Shown: positions 1-6,676 of the stretch, piece by piece
Layout of the letters: the number at the start of each line of letters is the position of its first letter
Position numbering within the stretch: the first letter of the stretch is position 1
Origin: an uncultured Acidobacteriota bacterium
Lineage (GTDB): Bacteria > Acidobacteriota > Thermoanaerobaculia > Gp7-AA8
Direction of reading: 5' to 3'
Assembly: GCA_946887105.1 (NCBI GenBank)
Contig: CAMPKJ010000112.1
Coordinates: 1 to 14,368 of the forward strand
DNA length: 14,368 bases
Position numbers and translations under genes: made by a program
The notes under the pieces: generated by a model
Databases searched by the model: none
What the model was told of the DNA's origin: nothing
Seen by the model: the letters and a program-made list of their open reading frames with translations, nothing else

Positions 1-216
1 GCCGCTTTCCGCCTCGAGCAGTTCGAGGCGTACCGGATCGACGCCCGGAGGCGCGAGCAGGGGAGCGGAGCGCGCTTTTCCCGTCTGCGTGGCGGTCTCC
101 GTGCCGACCACGGCCGACGAGCGATCGCGGTCAGGCGAGGCGAACGTGTAGATCGCGAAGACCGCGATCAGCGCCACGGCCACGGCAGTCCAGGTTTTCC
201 AATTCATCCAGTTCAT
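1..216 (-). CDS. PilP/GspC-like inner-membrane protein, N-terminal part (cut by window edge)
   Basis: The reading frame opens at ATG 216-214, one base inside the pilO stop (TGATG overlap), and stays open for 72 codons to the left edge, so the C-terminus is missing. A second in-frame ATG lies at 207-205. The visible protein starts MNWMNWKTWTAVAVALIAVF, a single N-terminal membrane anchor (about residues 8-25). A polar, proline/alanine-rich periplasmic linker follows, then the beginning of a more ordered segment (GVDPVRLELLEAESG). There is no lipobox cysteine, unlike classical proteobacterial PilP lipoproteins; the architecture is closer to GspC or to membrane-anchored PilP versions. Position directly after pilM-N-O is where pilP normally sits, connecting the PilNO subcomplex to the secretin. 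The assignment rests mainly on position and topology; the diagnostic C-terminal beta domain lies outside the window. Confidence 0.6.
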   Translation of the reverse strand, partial: MNWMNWKTWTAVAVALIAVFAIYTFASPDRDRSSAVVGTETATQTGKARSAPLLAPPGVDPVRLELLEAESG

Positions 217-809
217 CACAGCCGGTCGGAAGCGGGGCCGGTCTCCTCATCGCGGAAAATCGACTTCAGTCTCAGGTCGAGCGTCAGCGTCTGCCCGTCG
301 GCGGTGCCCAGCGTGATCGATTCGATGATCACGAACTGGCGCGAGAGCTCGAGGAGGTTGATCAGGCGGCGCGCCTGTTCGTACGTGCCGTGCACGCCGA
401 AGGTGATGGTCACTTCCGTCGCGCCGAGCGTCTCTTTGGGCGAGCCCGACGAGATGCGTTTTTCAGTGGCGCGTCCGAATACATACGACGCCGGCACGAG
501 GCTGCTGGCCTTCGCGAGACGGGTCACTTCCGCGAACATCTTCGTGAAGCGATCCCGCTGCGTGGACCAGTGGTCGTTGAACACCGAGAGCACGTCGTTC
601 TCGACCTTGCGATAGCTCTGGAAGGTCTGCTCGCCGCGGACGCGTGCGGAGCGGGCCTGTTCGAATTCGCCCTGCACCTGCGCGAGGCGGTCGTCGAGCG
701 CGTCGAGACGGCTCTGGTACTGCACGCGGTACGTGAAGAAGAACAGCGTGTTGGCCAGCAGCAGCACCGCCAGGATGATCAGCAGAACGCGCTTTTCCCG
801 CCAGATCAT
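216..809 (-). CDS. pilO: PilO-like alignment-complex protein (type IV pilus / GspM-like)
   Basis: A 197-aa bitopic inner-membrane protein. Residues 1-6 are cytoplasmic (MIWREK) and residues 7-27 form one transmembrane helix. About 29-90 is a charged coiled-coil segment. The periplasmic remainder has the PilO-type ferredoxin-like pattern (for example VTITFGVHGTYEQARRLINLLE, where one beta strand leads into a helix). In the family, PilO pairs with PilN to form the periplasmic part of the alignment complex that couples the inner-membrane motor to the secretin; GspM is the type II secretion counterpart. Its ATG overlaps the pilN stop (ATGA at 809-806) and its stop overlaps the next start, so translational coupling is likely. 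Length and topology fit PilO well. The pilus versus secretion assignment is inference. Confidence 0.85.
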   Translation of the reverse strand: MIWREKRVLLIILAVLLLANTLFFFTYRVQYQSRLDALDDRLAQVQGEFEQARSARVRGEQTFQSYRKVENDVLSVFNDHWSTQRDRFTKMFAEVTRLAKASSLVPASYVFGRATEKRISSGSPKETLGATEVTITFGVHGTYEQARRLINLLELSRQFVIIESITLGTADGQTLTLDLRLKSIFRDEETGPASDRL

Positions 810-1402
810 CGCGGTGCCTCCGAGAGACGCACGCCCGCGGACACCGGCGCCGGCACATATTCGACGGTCAGCGCGAACGAGAAGCCGCTTTCCTCCTCCG
901 TCTGGTTGTTCGGAAACGGATTGCGGAACTGCGGATCGGCATTCATGCGGTTGATCGTATTGATCATCCCCTCGGCCGACTTGGACTGGAAGCTCAGGGC
1001 CAGGGTGACTTTCCCGCGCTCGCCGAAACGCGGGGCCACGGAGATCAGGCGCACGTCATCGTCGAGCACCGACTCGAGCTCGTCCAGCAGCATGCTCCAC
1101 GAGAACGCGCGCTCGGCGAGCTTCGTGTTCACGAACTTCGTCTGCGCCGCGAGCCGGTTCAGGTCCAGCCCCTTGAGGCGCCGCTGTGCCGCGGCCTCGC
1201 GTTCCCGCTCCTGGCGCGTCTGCGCTTCGATCGTGGCGATCTTGGTGCGCGTGCTGTGCGTCTCGCGCGTGTAGCGGTAATACGTTTCGACGTTGTTCAG
1301 CATCAGGAACGCCGTGACCAGCGACATCACCACCACGGTCGCATAGACCGGCCGGTAATCGCGATAAGGGCGGGAGGCAAGGTTGAGATGGAGAGGCTTC
1401 AC
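806..1402 (-). CDS. pilN: PilN-like fimbrial assembly protein
   Basis: A 198-aa bitopic membrane protein. The short cytoplasmic N-terminus (residues 1-17) carries LHLNLASRPYRDYR, which corresponds to the conserved PilN 'INLLP' segment that docks into PilM. The NLASRP form is one I associate with Acidobacteriota and deltaproteobacterial PilN. Residues about 18-37 are a transmembrane helix. A long charged coiled coil follows (about 40-80, rich in E, R and Q), then a small periplasmic alpha/beta domain (VRLISVAPRFGERGKVTLALSF). Family role: partner of PilO in the periplasmic alignment complex and membrane receptor for PilM. The ATG overlaps the pilM stop by four bases (ATGA), the usual sign of a coupled operon. 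Confidence 0.87.
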   Translation of the reverse strand: MKPLHLNLASRPYRDYRPVYATVVVMSLVTAFLMLNNVETYYRYTRETHSTRTKIATIEAQTRQEREREAAAQRRLKGLDLNRLAAQTKFVNTKLAERAFSWSMLLDELESVLDDDVRLISVAPRFGERGKVTLALSFQSKSAEGMINTINRMNADPQFRNPFPNNQTEEESGFSFALTVEYVPAPVSAGVRLSEAPR

Positions 1403-2292
1403 CCGGTGAATACTCCTGCGCAGGCGGTCAGCTCCGCGTCGAGGTTGTAAGTATCGGCAGGAAACTCTGCCACATAGTCGCGCAGGACCACGGGGCGTAC
1501 TTGCGTGTCGAACTCCGACGCCAGCGTCTCATGAACGGCCGCGCCGCCGATGCCGGCCACATAGCAGTTCGCGAACGACTCGACCGCGAGCGTGTCGCGG
1601 AGATAGCTGGCCGAGAGGCGGATCTCCTGCTCGACCGCGCGCTCCGAGGTGAGATTGCGCGAACGGATGAACAGCGGCTGCGCGCCGCGGAAGACGGCGG
1701 TGGTGAACTCGCCTTCGCGGACGTAGAGGAAGAGACGATCGGCGGTGGTCTCCGCTTCGCGTACGGTGATGGCGTTCCAGATGTTCAGGCCGATCGGCTC
1801 GATCAGCACCACGTCCAGACCGGCGGCGTTGAAGACCTTCTCGATGCCGGCCAGCGTCGCCTCGAGCGCGGACAGCACCAGCACCCTGGCCGCGCTTCCT
1901 TCGCGCGACAGCACGCTATATGTGACGCGCAGCTGTTCGGGTGCGATCGGCAACGTCTTCTTGAGACTCCAGCGCACCACGTCCATCGCTTCCACATCGC
2001 GCTCGGGGAGCGACGGCAGGTCGATCAGGTTGATGCGGAACCAGGAGTCGGGGAGGAGCAGCGAGACCTTGTCCCAGCGGCCGGTCTCGTTGCGCAGGCG
2101 GCGCAGCGTTTCGGCGAGCGCCGATTCGTTGCTCAGCTGCGGCGTGACCGTCGACGCCGTGAACGTGTCGGCGGCCAGGCGGTACGGCTTGGCCTGAACG
2201 AGACGCATGCCGCTCTTGCCGCGGCCGAAGCGCGCGTGCACGAGAGCGTCCGTGTCGATCAGGACGACGTCGGGTGGAAAGGAGCGGGGCAT
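1399..2292 (-). CDS. pilM: PilM-like actin-fold cytoplasmic pilus assembly protein (divergent)
   Basis: A 297-aa soluble protein placed directly before pilN. It has the overall PilM / GspL-cytoplasmic-domain layout: an N-terminal beta hairpin (VVLIDTDALVHARF), a mid segment with LLLPDSWFRINLIDLPSLPERD (the PilM 'F/Y-R-x-xxLP' type element), the helix VVRWSLKKTLPIAPEQL, and a second subdomain with VLIEPIGLNIWNAI and VAGIGGAA. It is shorter than the roughly 350 aa usual for PilM. The first phosphate loop, normally GIDIGxxxIK, reads LIDTDALVHARFG and lacks the glycine pattern, so nucleotide binding may be lost as in GspL. Family role: a cytoplasmic ring component linking PilB/PilC to PilN. The start follows the pilB stop by 11 bp with only a weak ribosome binding site (TAGGT). 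Confidence 0.8.
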   Translation of the reverse strand: MPRSFPPDVVLIDTDALVHARFGRGKSGMRLVQAKPYRLAADTFTASTVTPQLSNESALAETLRRLRNETGRWDKVSLLLPDSWFRINLIDLPSLPERDVEAMDVVRWSLKKTLPIAPEQLRVTYSVLSREGSAARVLVLSALEATLAGIEKVFNAAGLDVVLIEPIGLNIWNAITVREAETTADRLFLYVREGEFTTAVFRGAQPLFIRSRNLTSERAVEQEIRLSASYLRDTLAVESFANCYVAGIGGAAVHETLASEFDTQVRPVVLRDYVAEFPADTYNLDAELTACAGVFTG

Positions 2293-2303
2293 GTCGGTAC
2301 GAC

Positions 2304-3929
2304 CTACTCTACGAACGTGACCTTGTTGATCTCGCGCAGAGTGGTCTGTCCCTCCTTCACCTTCAGCAGCGCCGATTCGCGGAGGAACGTCATCCCTTCC
2401 TCATGGGCGGCCTTCTTGATTTCCGAGGCAGGACGACGGTCGAGAATCATGGTTCGAATACGGTCCGAGAGGTCCAGAAGTTCCGAGATTGCCGCACGGC
2501 CATGGAATCCGGTGCCGTTGCACTCGATGCAGCCGGCTCCTTCGTAAAACGTCCGGCCGCGGAACTCTGCCAGATCCAGTCCCGATTCGACGATCACCGA
2601 GTCGGGATAGGTCATCTCGCGCTTGCAGTGCTCGCAGATCTTGCGCACCAGTCGCTGCGCGAGCACGCAGTTCAGCGCGCTGACGAAGTTGTACAGGTCG
2701 ACCTTCATGTTCAGGAAGCGGCCCAGAACGTCGACGACGTTGTTGGCGTGCACGGTGGTGAACACGAGGTGACCGGTGAGCGCCGACTGCACGGCGATCT
2801 GCGCCGTCTCTTCGTCGCGGATCTCACCGACCATGATCTTGTCGGGATCGTGGCGCAGGATCGAGCGCAGTCCGCGCGCGAACGTCAGGCCCTTCTTCTC
2901 GTTGACCGGAATCTGGGTGATGCCGCGCAGCTGATACTCGACCGGATCCTCGATGGTGATGATCTTGTCTTCGGGCGACTGGATCTCGGAGAGCGCCGCG
3001 TAGAGCGTGGTCGTTTTACCGGAGCCCGTCGGGCCGGTGACGAGCACCATGCCGTACGGCTCTTTGATGAACTTGCGGAAGCGGGACAGCATCCCCGCGT
3101 CGAAGCCGAGGATGTCCAGGCGCAGGTTCTTGAACTCCTTCGACATCGACTCCTTGTCGAGAATACGGATGACCGAGTCCTCGCCGTGCGCGGTCGGAAC
3201 GATGGAGACGCGGAAGTCGATGGTGCGTCCGGTAATGCGCAGCTTGAAGCGGCCGTCCTGCGGCACGCGCTTCTCGGCGATGTCCAGCTCCGACATGATC
3301 TTGATACGGGAGATGATGGTCGTGTGATGGCGCTTGTCGATCGGCTCGAGCGCTTCGTAGAGCACGCCGTCGATGCGGTACTTGACCACCACCTCGTTGT
3401 CGCGCGTCTCGATGTGAATATCGGAAGCGCGGCGCTGGATGGCGTTGAACACGATCGAGTCGACCAGCTTGATGATCGGCGAGGAGTCCTGCTGCGTGAT
3501 CGAGTCGATGGTCAGCGTCTCTTCGCCGTCCTCGTTCTCGGCCACGAGCTGCATGCGGAAGCCTTCCGTCGCTTCGTCGAGCACGCGCTGCGTCGACTCC
3601 GACTTCTGGAGCTTCTCGCGGATGGCCGCGGGCGACGCGACTTTGACTTTCAGCGGCGCGCCGAGGAGCAGCTCCAGCTCGTCGAGCTTGAGCACGTCCG
3701 TCGGATCGCCGACCACGATGACGATGTGCCCGTCCTCGCGATGCTCGGGCAGGAACTGATAGCGGATCATCAGGTCCAGCGGAATGTCGCGGAACAGCTG
3801 GTGATCGCCCTGGAAGTGATCCAGGTCGACGAACGAAAAGCCGTATTGCTCCGCCAGGCGGCGGGCGCGCGATGCTTCTCCGTTCGGATCGGCGGTTTTG
3901 TAGAGCGTGCGGTTCGGATCGGCGACCAT
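2304..3929 (-). CDS. pilB: PilB/GspE-type assembly ATPase
   Basis: A 541-aa hexameric secretion ATPase that powers pilus or pseudopilus extension from the cytoplasmic face. An N-terminal GspE-N type domain (about 20-110: LAEQYGFSFVDLDHF, DIPLDLMIRYQFLP) is followed by a linker and then the catalytic core. Motifs seen: Walker A GPTGSGKT at 299-306, Asp box ITIEDPVEYQ at 325-334, Walker B IMVGEIRD at 365-372, and His box TTVHAN at 391-396. A tetracysteine zinc site is formed by C432, C435, C467 and C470, as in extension ATPases and unlike PilT. All catalytic positions appear intact. The ATG at 3929 lies 5 bp after the pilC stop. No good ribosome binding site precedes it, so coupling to pilC translation is likely. 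The frame stays open upstream, but that extension is antisense-like sequence within pilC. Confidence 0.95.
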   Translation of the reverse strand: MVADPNRTLYKTADPNGEASRARRLAEQYGFSFVDLDHFQGDHQLFRDIPLDLMIRYQFLPEHREDGHIVIVVGDPTDVLKLDELELLLGAPLKVKVASPAAIREKLQKSESTQRVLDEATEGFRMQLVAENEDGEETLTIDSITQQDSSPIIKLVDSIVFNAIQRRASDIHIETRDNEVVVKYRIDGVLYEALEPIDKRHHTTIISRIKIMSELDIAEKRVPQDGRFKLRITGRTIDFRVSIVPTAHGEDSVIRILDKESMSKEFKNLRLDILGFDAGMLSRFRKFIKEPYGMVLVTGPTGSGKTTTLYAALSEIQSPEDKIITIEDPVEYQLRGITQIPVNEKKGLTFARGLRSILRHDPDKIMVGEIRDEETAQIAVQSALTGHLVFTTVHANNVVDVLGRFLNMKVDLYNFVSALNCVLAQRLVRKICEHCKREMTYPDSVIVESGLDLAEFRGRTFYEGAGCIECNGTGFHGRAAISELLDLSDRIRTMILDRRPASEIKKAAHEEGMTFLRESALLKVKEGQTTLREINKVTFVE

Positions 3930-3934
3930 TGTGT

Positions 3935-5149
3935 TTACTGATTGGCTCCCACGGTAGAGAGGCGGAAGAGCGGCAGGTAGAAGGCGTACAGGAGAACGCC
4001 GATGACCACGCCCATGAATACGAGGATCACCGGCTCGATCGCCGCTACCAGCCGGGTCAGTCTGTTCTCGATTTCCTCGTCGTAGAACTCGCTCACGTTG
4101 GAGAGCATTTCCGTCAGGGCGCCGGTGGACTCTCCGACCTTGATCATCTCCACGGCCAGATCGCTCATGACGCCGGTGGCGTCGAGCGAGCGCCACAGCG
4201 GCTCGCCTTCGCGCACGTTCTGCACCACTCCGGCGATGCGTCTGGCCACGAGCTGATTGGTCACCGATTCCGAGGCGATCTCGATGGCCGGGACCATCGG
4301 AGTGCCGCCGCTCAGGAGCGTGCCCAGCGACTGCGTGAACTGCATGATCGCGAAGCGGTGCAGCACGCCGCCGACCAGCGGAATGTGCAGCTTGATGCGA
4401 TCCCAAAGCAGCCGTCCGCTGGTGCTGTTCGCCCACCGGCGCAGGAGAAAGATCCCCAGCACCGTGGCGGATACCACCAGCAGCAGGTTCTGGCGCAGCC
4501 CGGTGGCGAAGTTGATCATCAACACCGTGAACCACGGCAGCTGGGCGCCGAAGCCGCTGAAGAACTCGGCGAATTTCGGGATGACGAACGCGAGCATGAT
4601 GAAGATCATGGCCGTGGACATCACCACCAGCACGGCCGGATAGACCATCGCGCCGACCACGCGCTTGCGCAGGTTCACGATCAGCTTCTGGTAGCGCAGG
4701 AAGCGCTTCAGCACGCCCTCGAGATCGCCCGAGCGTTCGCCGGCGCGGATCGAGGTGGAGTAGATGGCGGGGAAGAGATCGCCGTAGCTGGCGAAGGCGT
4801 CGGACAGCGCGACGCCGGAGGTGATCTTCTCGCGGATCTGCGAGAGGATCTCGCGGAAGCGGACGTGCTTCTGGCGCTCGAGCATGATGTCGAGCGATTG
4901 CACGATCGGCAGTCCGGCGCGCACGAGCGCGAGCAGTTCCTGATTGAAGAGCAGGAAGTGTTCGGTGGAGACGGTTTTGCCGAAGCGGGGGAGAAAGTCG
5001 CGCGCGGACATCGCGCCGCGTTTCGCTTCGAAGACGTGCAGTCCCTGACGGGACATCTCCTCACGCGCCGCCTTGAGCGAGCCGGCGCGGACGTGCCGCT
5101 CCACGACATCGCCTTCCGGCGTACCAACTCTGAGGATGAATTCAGGCAT
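3935..5149 (-). CDS. pilC: PilC/GspF inner-membrane platform protein (intact copy)
   Basis: A 404-aa polytopic platform protein with two tandem T2SSF helical domains. Domain 1 (about 60-165) carries RAGERSGDLEGVLKRFLRYQ and domain 2 (about 265-370) carries the matching KVGESTGALTEMLSNVSEFY; this repeated GE-x-(S/T)G-x-L signature is diagnostic. Transmembrane helices are about 168-192, 220-237 and 373-395, the normal three. The N-terminus MPEFILRVGTPEGDVVERHV matches the usual short beta lead. A strong ribosome binding site (GGAGGAAA) sits upstream at 5164-5157. Family role: it anchors the PilB hexamer and the pilin assembly site. Codons 1-172 lie inside the 840-bp tandem duplication, so this N-terminal half has an identical upstream twin at 5989-5474. 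Codons beyond 172 are unique, making this the only full-length copy. Confidence 0.95.
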   Translation of the reverse strand: MPEFILRVGTPEGDVVERHVRAGSLKAAREEMSRQGLHVFEAKRGAMSARDFLPRFGKTVSTEHFLLFNQELLALVRAGLPIVQSLDIMLERQKHVRFREILSQIREKITSGVALSDAFASYGDLFPAIYSTSIRAGERSGDLEGVLKRFLRYQKLIVNLRKRVVGAMVYPAVLVVMSTAMIFIMLAFVIPKFAEFFSGFGAQLPWFTVLMINFATGLRQNLLLVVSATVLGIFLLRRWANSTSGRLLWDRIKLHIPLVGGVLHRFAIMQFTQSLGTLLSGGTPMVPAIEIASESVTNQLVARRIAGVVQNVREGEPLWRSLDATGVMSDLAVEMIKVGESTGALTEMLSNVSEFYDEEIENRLTRLVAAIEPVILVFMGVVIGVLLYAFYLPLFRLSTVGANQ

Positions 5150-5472
5150 CTAAGGCTTTCCTCCGCCACGACTTGGACGCGCCGGTGTCCGGAACGTTAC
5201 GAGTGGTGTGGCGAATGGATAACCACGGGGGTGTTCGCGCGCTTCCCCGCGGACGGACCAGCGCTGCGTCACCGGGGCGGCGGCGTCGATTCGAGTAACT
5301 TCTTCCGCTCCACCACGATCTCTTCGAGGCGCTTGTTGATCAGGTCCTCGTCCATCTCGGGATGTTCTTCGTCGAGCTCGGCCGCAATCCGCTGTTCTTC
5401 ATTCTGGAGCTGCTTCAACTTCTCCTGCACCTCCGCCTGATGCCGGGCCGCCTTTTCCTGCGCGCTCATGAC
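4633..5472. repeat. 840-bp perfect direct tandem repeat, copy 1
   Basis: Every base from 4633 to 5473 matches the base 840 positions downstream, with no mismatch seen on line-by-line reading. The unit holds (minus strand) the last part of the coiled-coil gene, the 119-bp spacer with the pilC ribosome binding site, and pilC codons 1-172. Identity stops at once outside the unit: 4632 is A against C at 5472. Confidence 0.97.
5157..5164 (-). promoter_or_regulatory. Ribosome binding site of intact pilC
   Basis: On the minus strand GGAGGAAA lies seven bases before the pilC ATG (5149-5147). It is a near-ideal Shine-Dalgarno sequence and fixes the start codon. The same element is present identically in the other duplication copy. 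Confidence 0.75.
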
Positions 5473-5473
5473 C
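5269..5473 (-). pseudogene. Headless fragment of the secreted coiled-coil protein gene
   Basis: This is an exact copy of the last part of the gene at 6636-6109, created by the tandem duplication. It lacks the signal peptide and the first half. An internal ATG at 5469 (residue 110 of the parent, MSAQEK) opens a 66-aa frame that encodes only the glutamate/lysine-rich coiled-coil tail ending in STPPPR. No ribosome binding site made for this ATG is visible, and without the signal peptide any product would stay in the cytoplasm. It also overlaps the out-of-frame tail of the truncated pilC copy. I regard it as duplication debris. Confidence 0.75.
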
Positions 5474-5989
5474 GGCCGGATAGACCATCGCGCCGACCAC
5501 GCGCTTGCGCAGGTTCACGATCAGCTTCTGGTAGCGCAGGAAGCGCTTCAGCACGCCCTCGAGATCGCCCGAGCGTTCGCCGGCGCGGATCGAGGTGGAG
5601 TAGATGGCGGGGAAGAGATCGCCGTAGCTGGCGAAGGCGTCGGACAGCGCGACGCCGGAGGTGATCTTCTCGCGGATCTGCGAGAGGATCTCGCGGAAGC
5701 GGACGTGCTTCTGGCGCTCGAGCATGATGTCGAGCGATTGCACGATCGGCAGTCCGGCGCGCACGAGCGCGAGCAGTTCCTGATTGAAGAGCAGGAAGTG
5801 TTCGGTGGAGACGGTTTTGCCGAAGCGGGGGAGAAAGTCGCGCGCGGACATCGCGCCGCGTTTCGCTTCGAAGACGTGCAGTCCCTGACGGGACATCTCC
5901 TCACGCGCCGCCTTGAGCGAGCCGGCGCGGACGTGCCGCTCCACGACATCGCCTTCCGGCGTACCAACTCTGAGGATGAATTCAGGCAT
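5399..5989 (-). pseudogene. Truncated duplicate of pilC with out-of-frame tail
   Basis: A 196-aa frame. Residues 1-172 are identical to the intact PilC and include the complete first cytoplasmic domain with its GERSGDLEGVL signature. At position 172, just as the first transmembrane helix begins (MVYPA), the sequence crosses the duplication junction. It continues in a wrong frame of the coiled-coil gene for 24 residues (GHERAGKGGPASGGGAGE...) before a stop. The product would have no membrane segment and no second domain, so it cannot be a platform protein. It retains a full-strength ribosome binding site, so if the duplication is real a soluble PilC N-domain could be made and might bind PilB. 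Otherwise it is a neutral by-product or an assembly artefact. Confidence 0.85.
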
Positions 5990-6312
5990 CTAAGGCTTTC
6001 CTCCGCCACGACTTGGACGCGCCGGTGTCCGGAACGTTACGAGTGGTGTGGCGAATGGATAACCACGGGGGTGTTCGCGCGCTTCCCCGCGGACGGACCA
6101 GCGCTGCGTCACCGGGGCGGCGGCGTCGATTCGAGTAACTTCTTCCGCTCCACCACGATCTCTTCGAGGCGCTTGTTGATCAGGTCCTCGTCCATCTCGG
6201 GATGTTCTTCGTCGAGCTCGGCCGCAATCCGCTGTTCTTCATTCTGGAGCTGCTTCAACTTCTCCTGCACCTCCGCCTGATGCCGGGCCGCCTTTTCCTG
6301 CGCGCTCATGAC
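5473..6312. repeat. 840-bp perfect direct tandem repeat, copy 2
   Basis: The second unit directly abuts the first. Identity ends after 6313 (5474 is G, 6314 is T), so the junction shows only about one base of microhomology (a shared C). There are no flanking inverted repeats, transposase or longer homology at the ends. That argues against a mobile element and for either an illegitimate-recombination duplication or an assembly join. Confidence 0.97.
5997..6004 (-). promoter_or_regulatory. Ribosome binding site of truncated pilC copy
   Basis: GGAGGAAA on the minus strand, seven bases before ATG 5989-5987, identical to the site before the intact gene. Confidence 0.7.
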
Positions 6313-6636
6313 CTTCGGCGGCTCGACCTTCTTCGCATCCGACGGCGGCGGCGGGACGTTCGGCCCCTCGACCGGTCCGGACGAGATGGCCACGCGGCCG
6401 CGCGTTGCGGCGCCGGACTGCGTGAGCGTCACCACGCGACGTTGCGTCGTCTTCTGCCGCGCGGCCACGGCGCGTTTCGCCGCCCGCACCATCGGCGAGT
6501 CGTTCGGGTCCTCGGCGACGCTTTTGATCAGCGGCGGCGCCGCGGCCGGATCGGCGGCCGCGCTGGTCGTCGTCGATTGCGCGTGAACGTGTGCGGCGAG
6601 AAGGACAGCTCCGGTGGCAACGAGGATGGATCGCAT
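6109..6636 (-). CDS. Small secreted coiled-coil protein of unknown function, first gene of the pilus operon
   Basis: A 175-aa protein that I cannot assign to a named family. Residues 1-20 (MRSILVATGAVLLAAHVHAQ) form a classic Sec signal peptide with a likely cleavage near AHVHA-QS. About 22-108 is low-complexity and rich in A, P, T and S, with a basic patch (RAAKRAVAARQKTTQRR). About 110-165 is a highly charged coiled-coil segment rich in E, K and Q (EKLKQLQNEEQRIAAELDEE), and the end is proline-rich (STPPPR). Its stop is 119 bp before the first pilC start on the same strand, and it is the first gene after the divergent promoter region, so it is probably co-transcribed with the pilus genes. 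GGGGAG at 6650-6645 is a suitable ribosome binding site. A periplasmic or envelope accessory role is inference from export and context only. Its 3' end is duplicated downstream. Confidence 0.75.
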   Translation of the reverse strand: MRSILVATGAVLLAAHVHAQSTTTSAAADPAAAPPLIKSVAEDPNDSPMVRAAKRAVAARQKTTQRRVVTLTQSGAATRGRVAISSGPVEGPNVPPPPSDAKKVEPPKVMSAQEKAARHQAEVQEKLKQLQNEEQRIAAELDEEHPEMDEDLINKRLEEIVVERKKLLESTPPPR

Positions 6637-6654
6637 TGGCGTGACTCCCCGGCC

Positions 6655-6660
6655 ATTGTA
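6655..6660 (-). promoter_or_regulatory. Possible -10 element for the pilus operon
   Basis: TACAAT on the minus strand, 18 bases before the ATG at 6636, matches the sigma-70 -10 consensus at five of six positions (TATAAT). No convincing -35 hexamer is visible 16-18 bases upstream, where the sequence already belongs to the divergent gene. Tentative. Confidence 0.3.
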
Positions 6661-6670
6661 GCAATCGTCG

Positions 6671-6676
6671 TATCAT
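6671..6676 (+). promoter_or_regulatory. Possible -10 element for the divergent MFS/SpeE gene
   Basis: TATCAT overlaps the annotated ATG at 6675 and ends seven bases before an in-frame GTG at 6684. If used, transcription would begin at about that GTG and give a leaderless message. This would fit the absence of any Shine-Dalgarno sequence before 6675. Only the spacing supports this; there is no clear -35. Confidence 0.22.

Noticed and set aside
3930..4535. Upstream extension of the pilB frame to a 743-aa protein
   Set aside because: The extra residues fall inside pilC in another frame and are arginine-rich and non-conserved. ATG 3929 just after the pilC stop begins the normal GspE-type N-domain.
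390..5440. Long plus-strand ORFs (for example 390-1274, 1501-2547, 2274-3941, 3872-5440) opposite the pilus genes
   Set aside because: Their products are low-complexity, rich in R, H, E, D and Q, with no domain. They are mirror frames of clearly identified minus-strand genes in high-GC DNA.
4633..6313. Insertion sequence or composite element as cause of the repeat
   Set aside because: The repeat contains only operon sequence: no transposase, no terminal inverted repeats and no target-site duplication.
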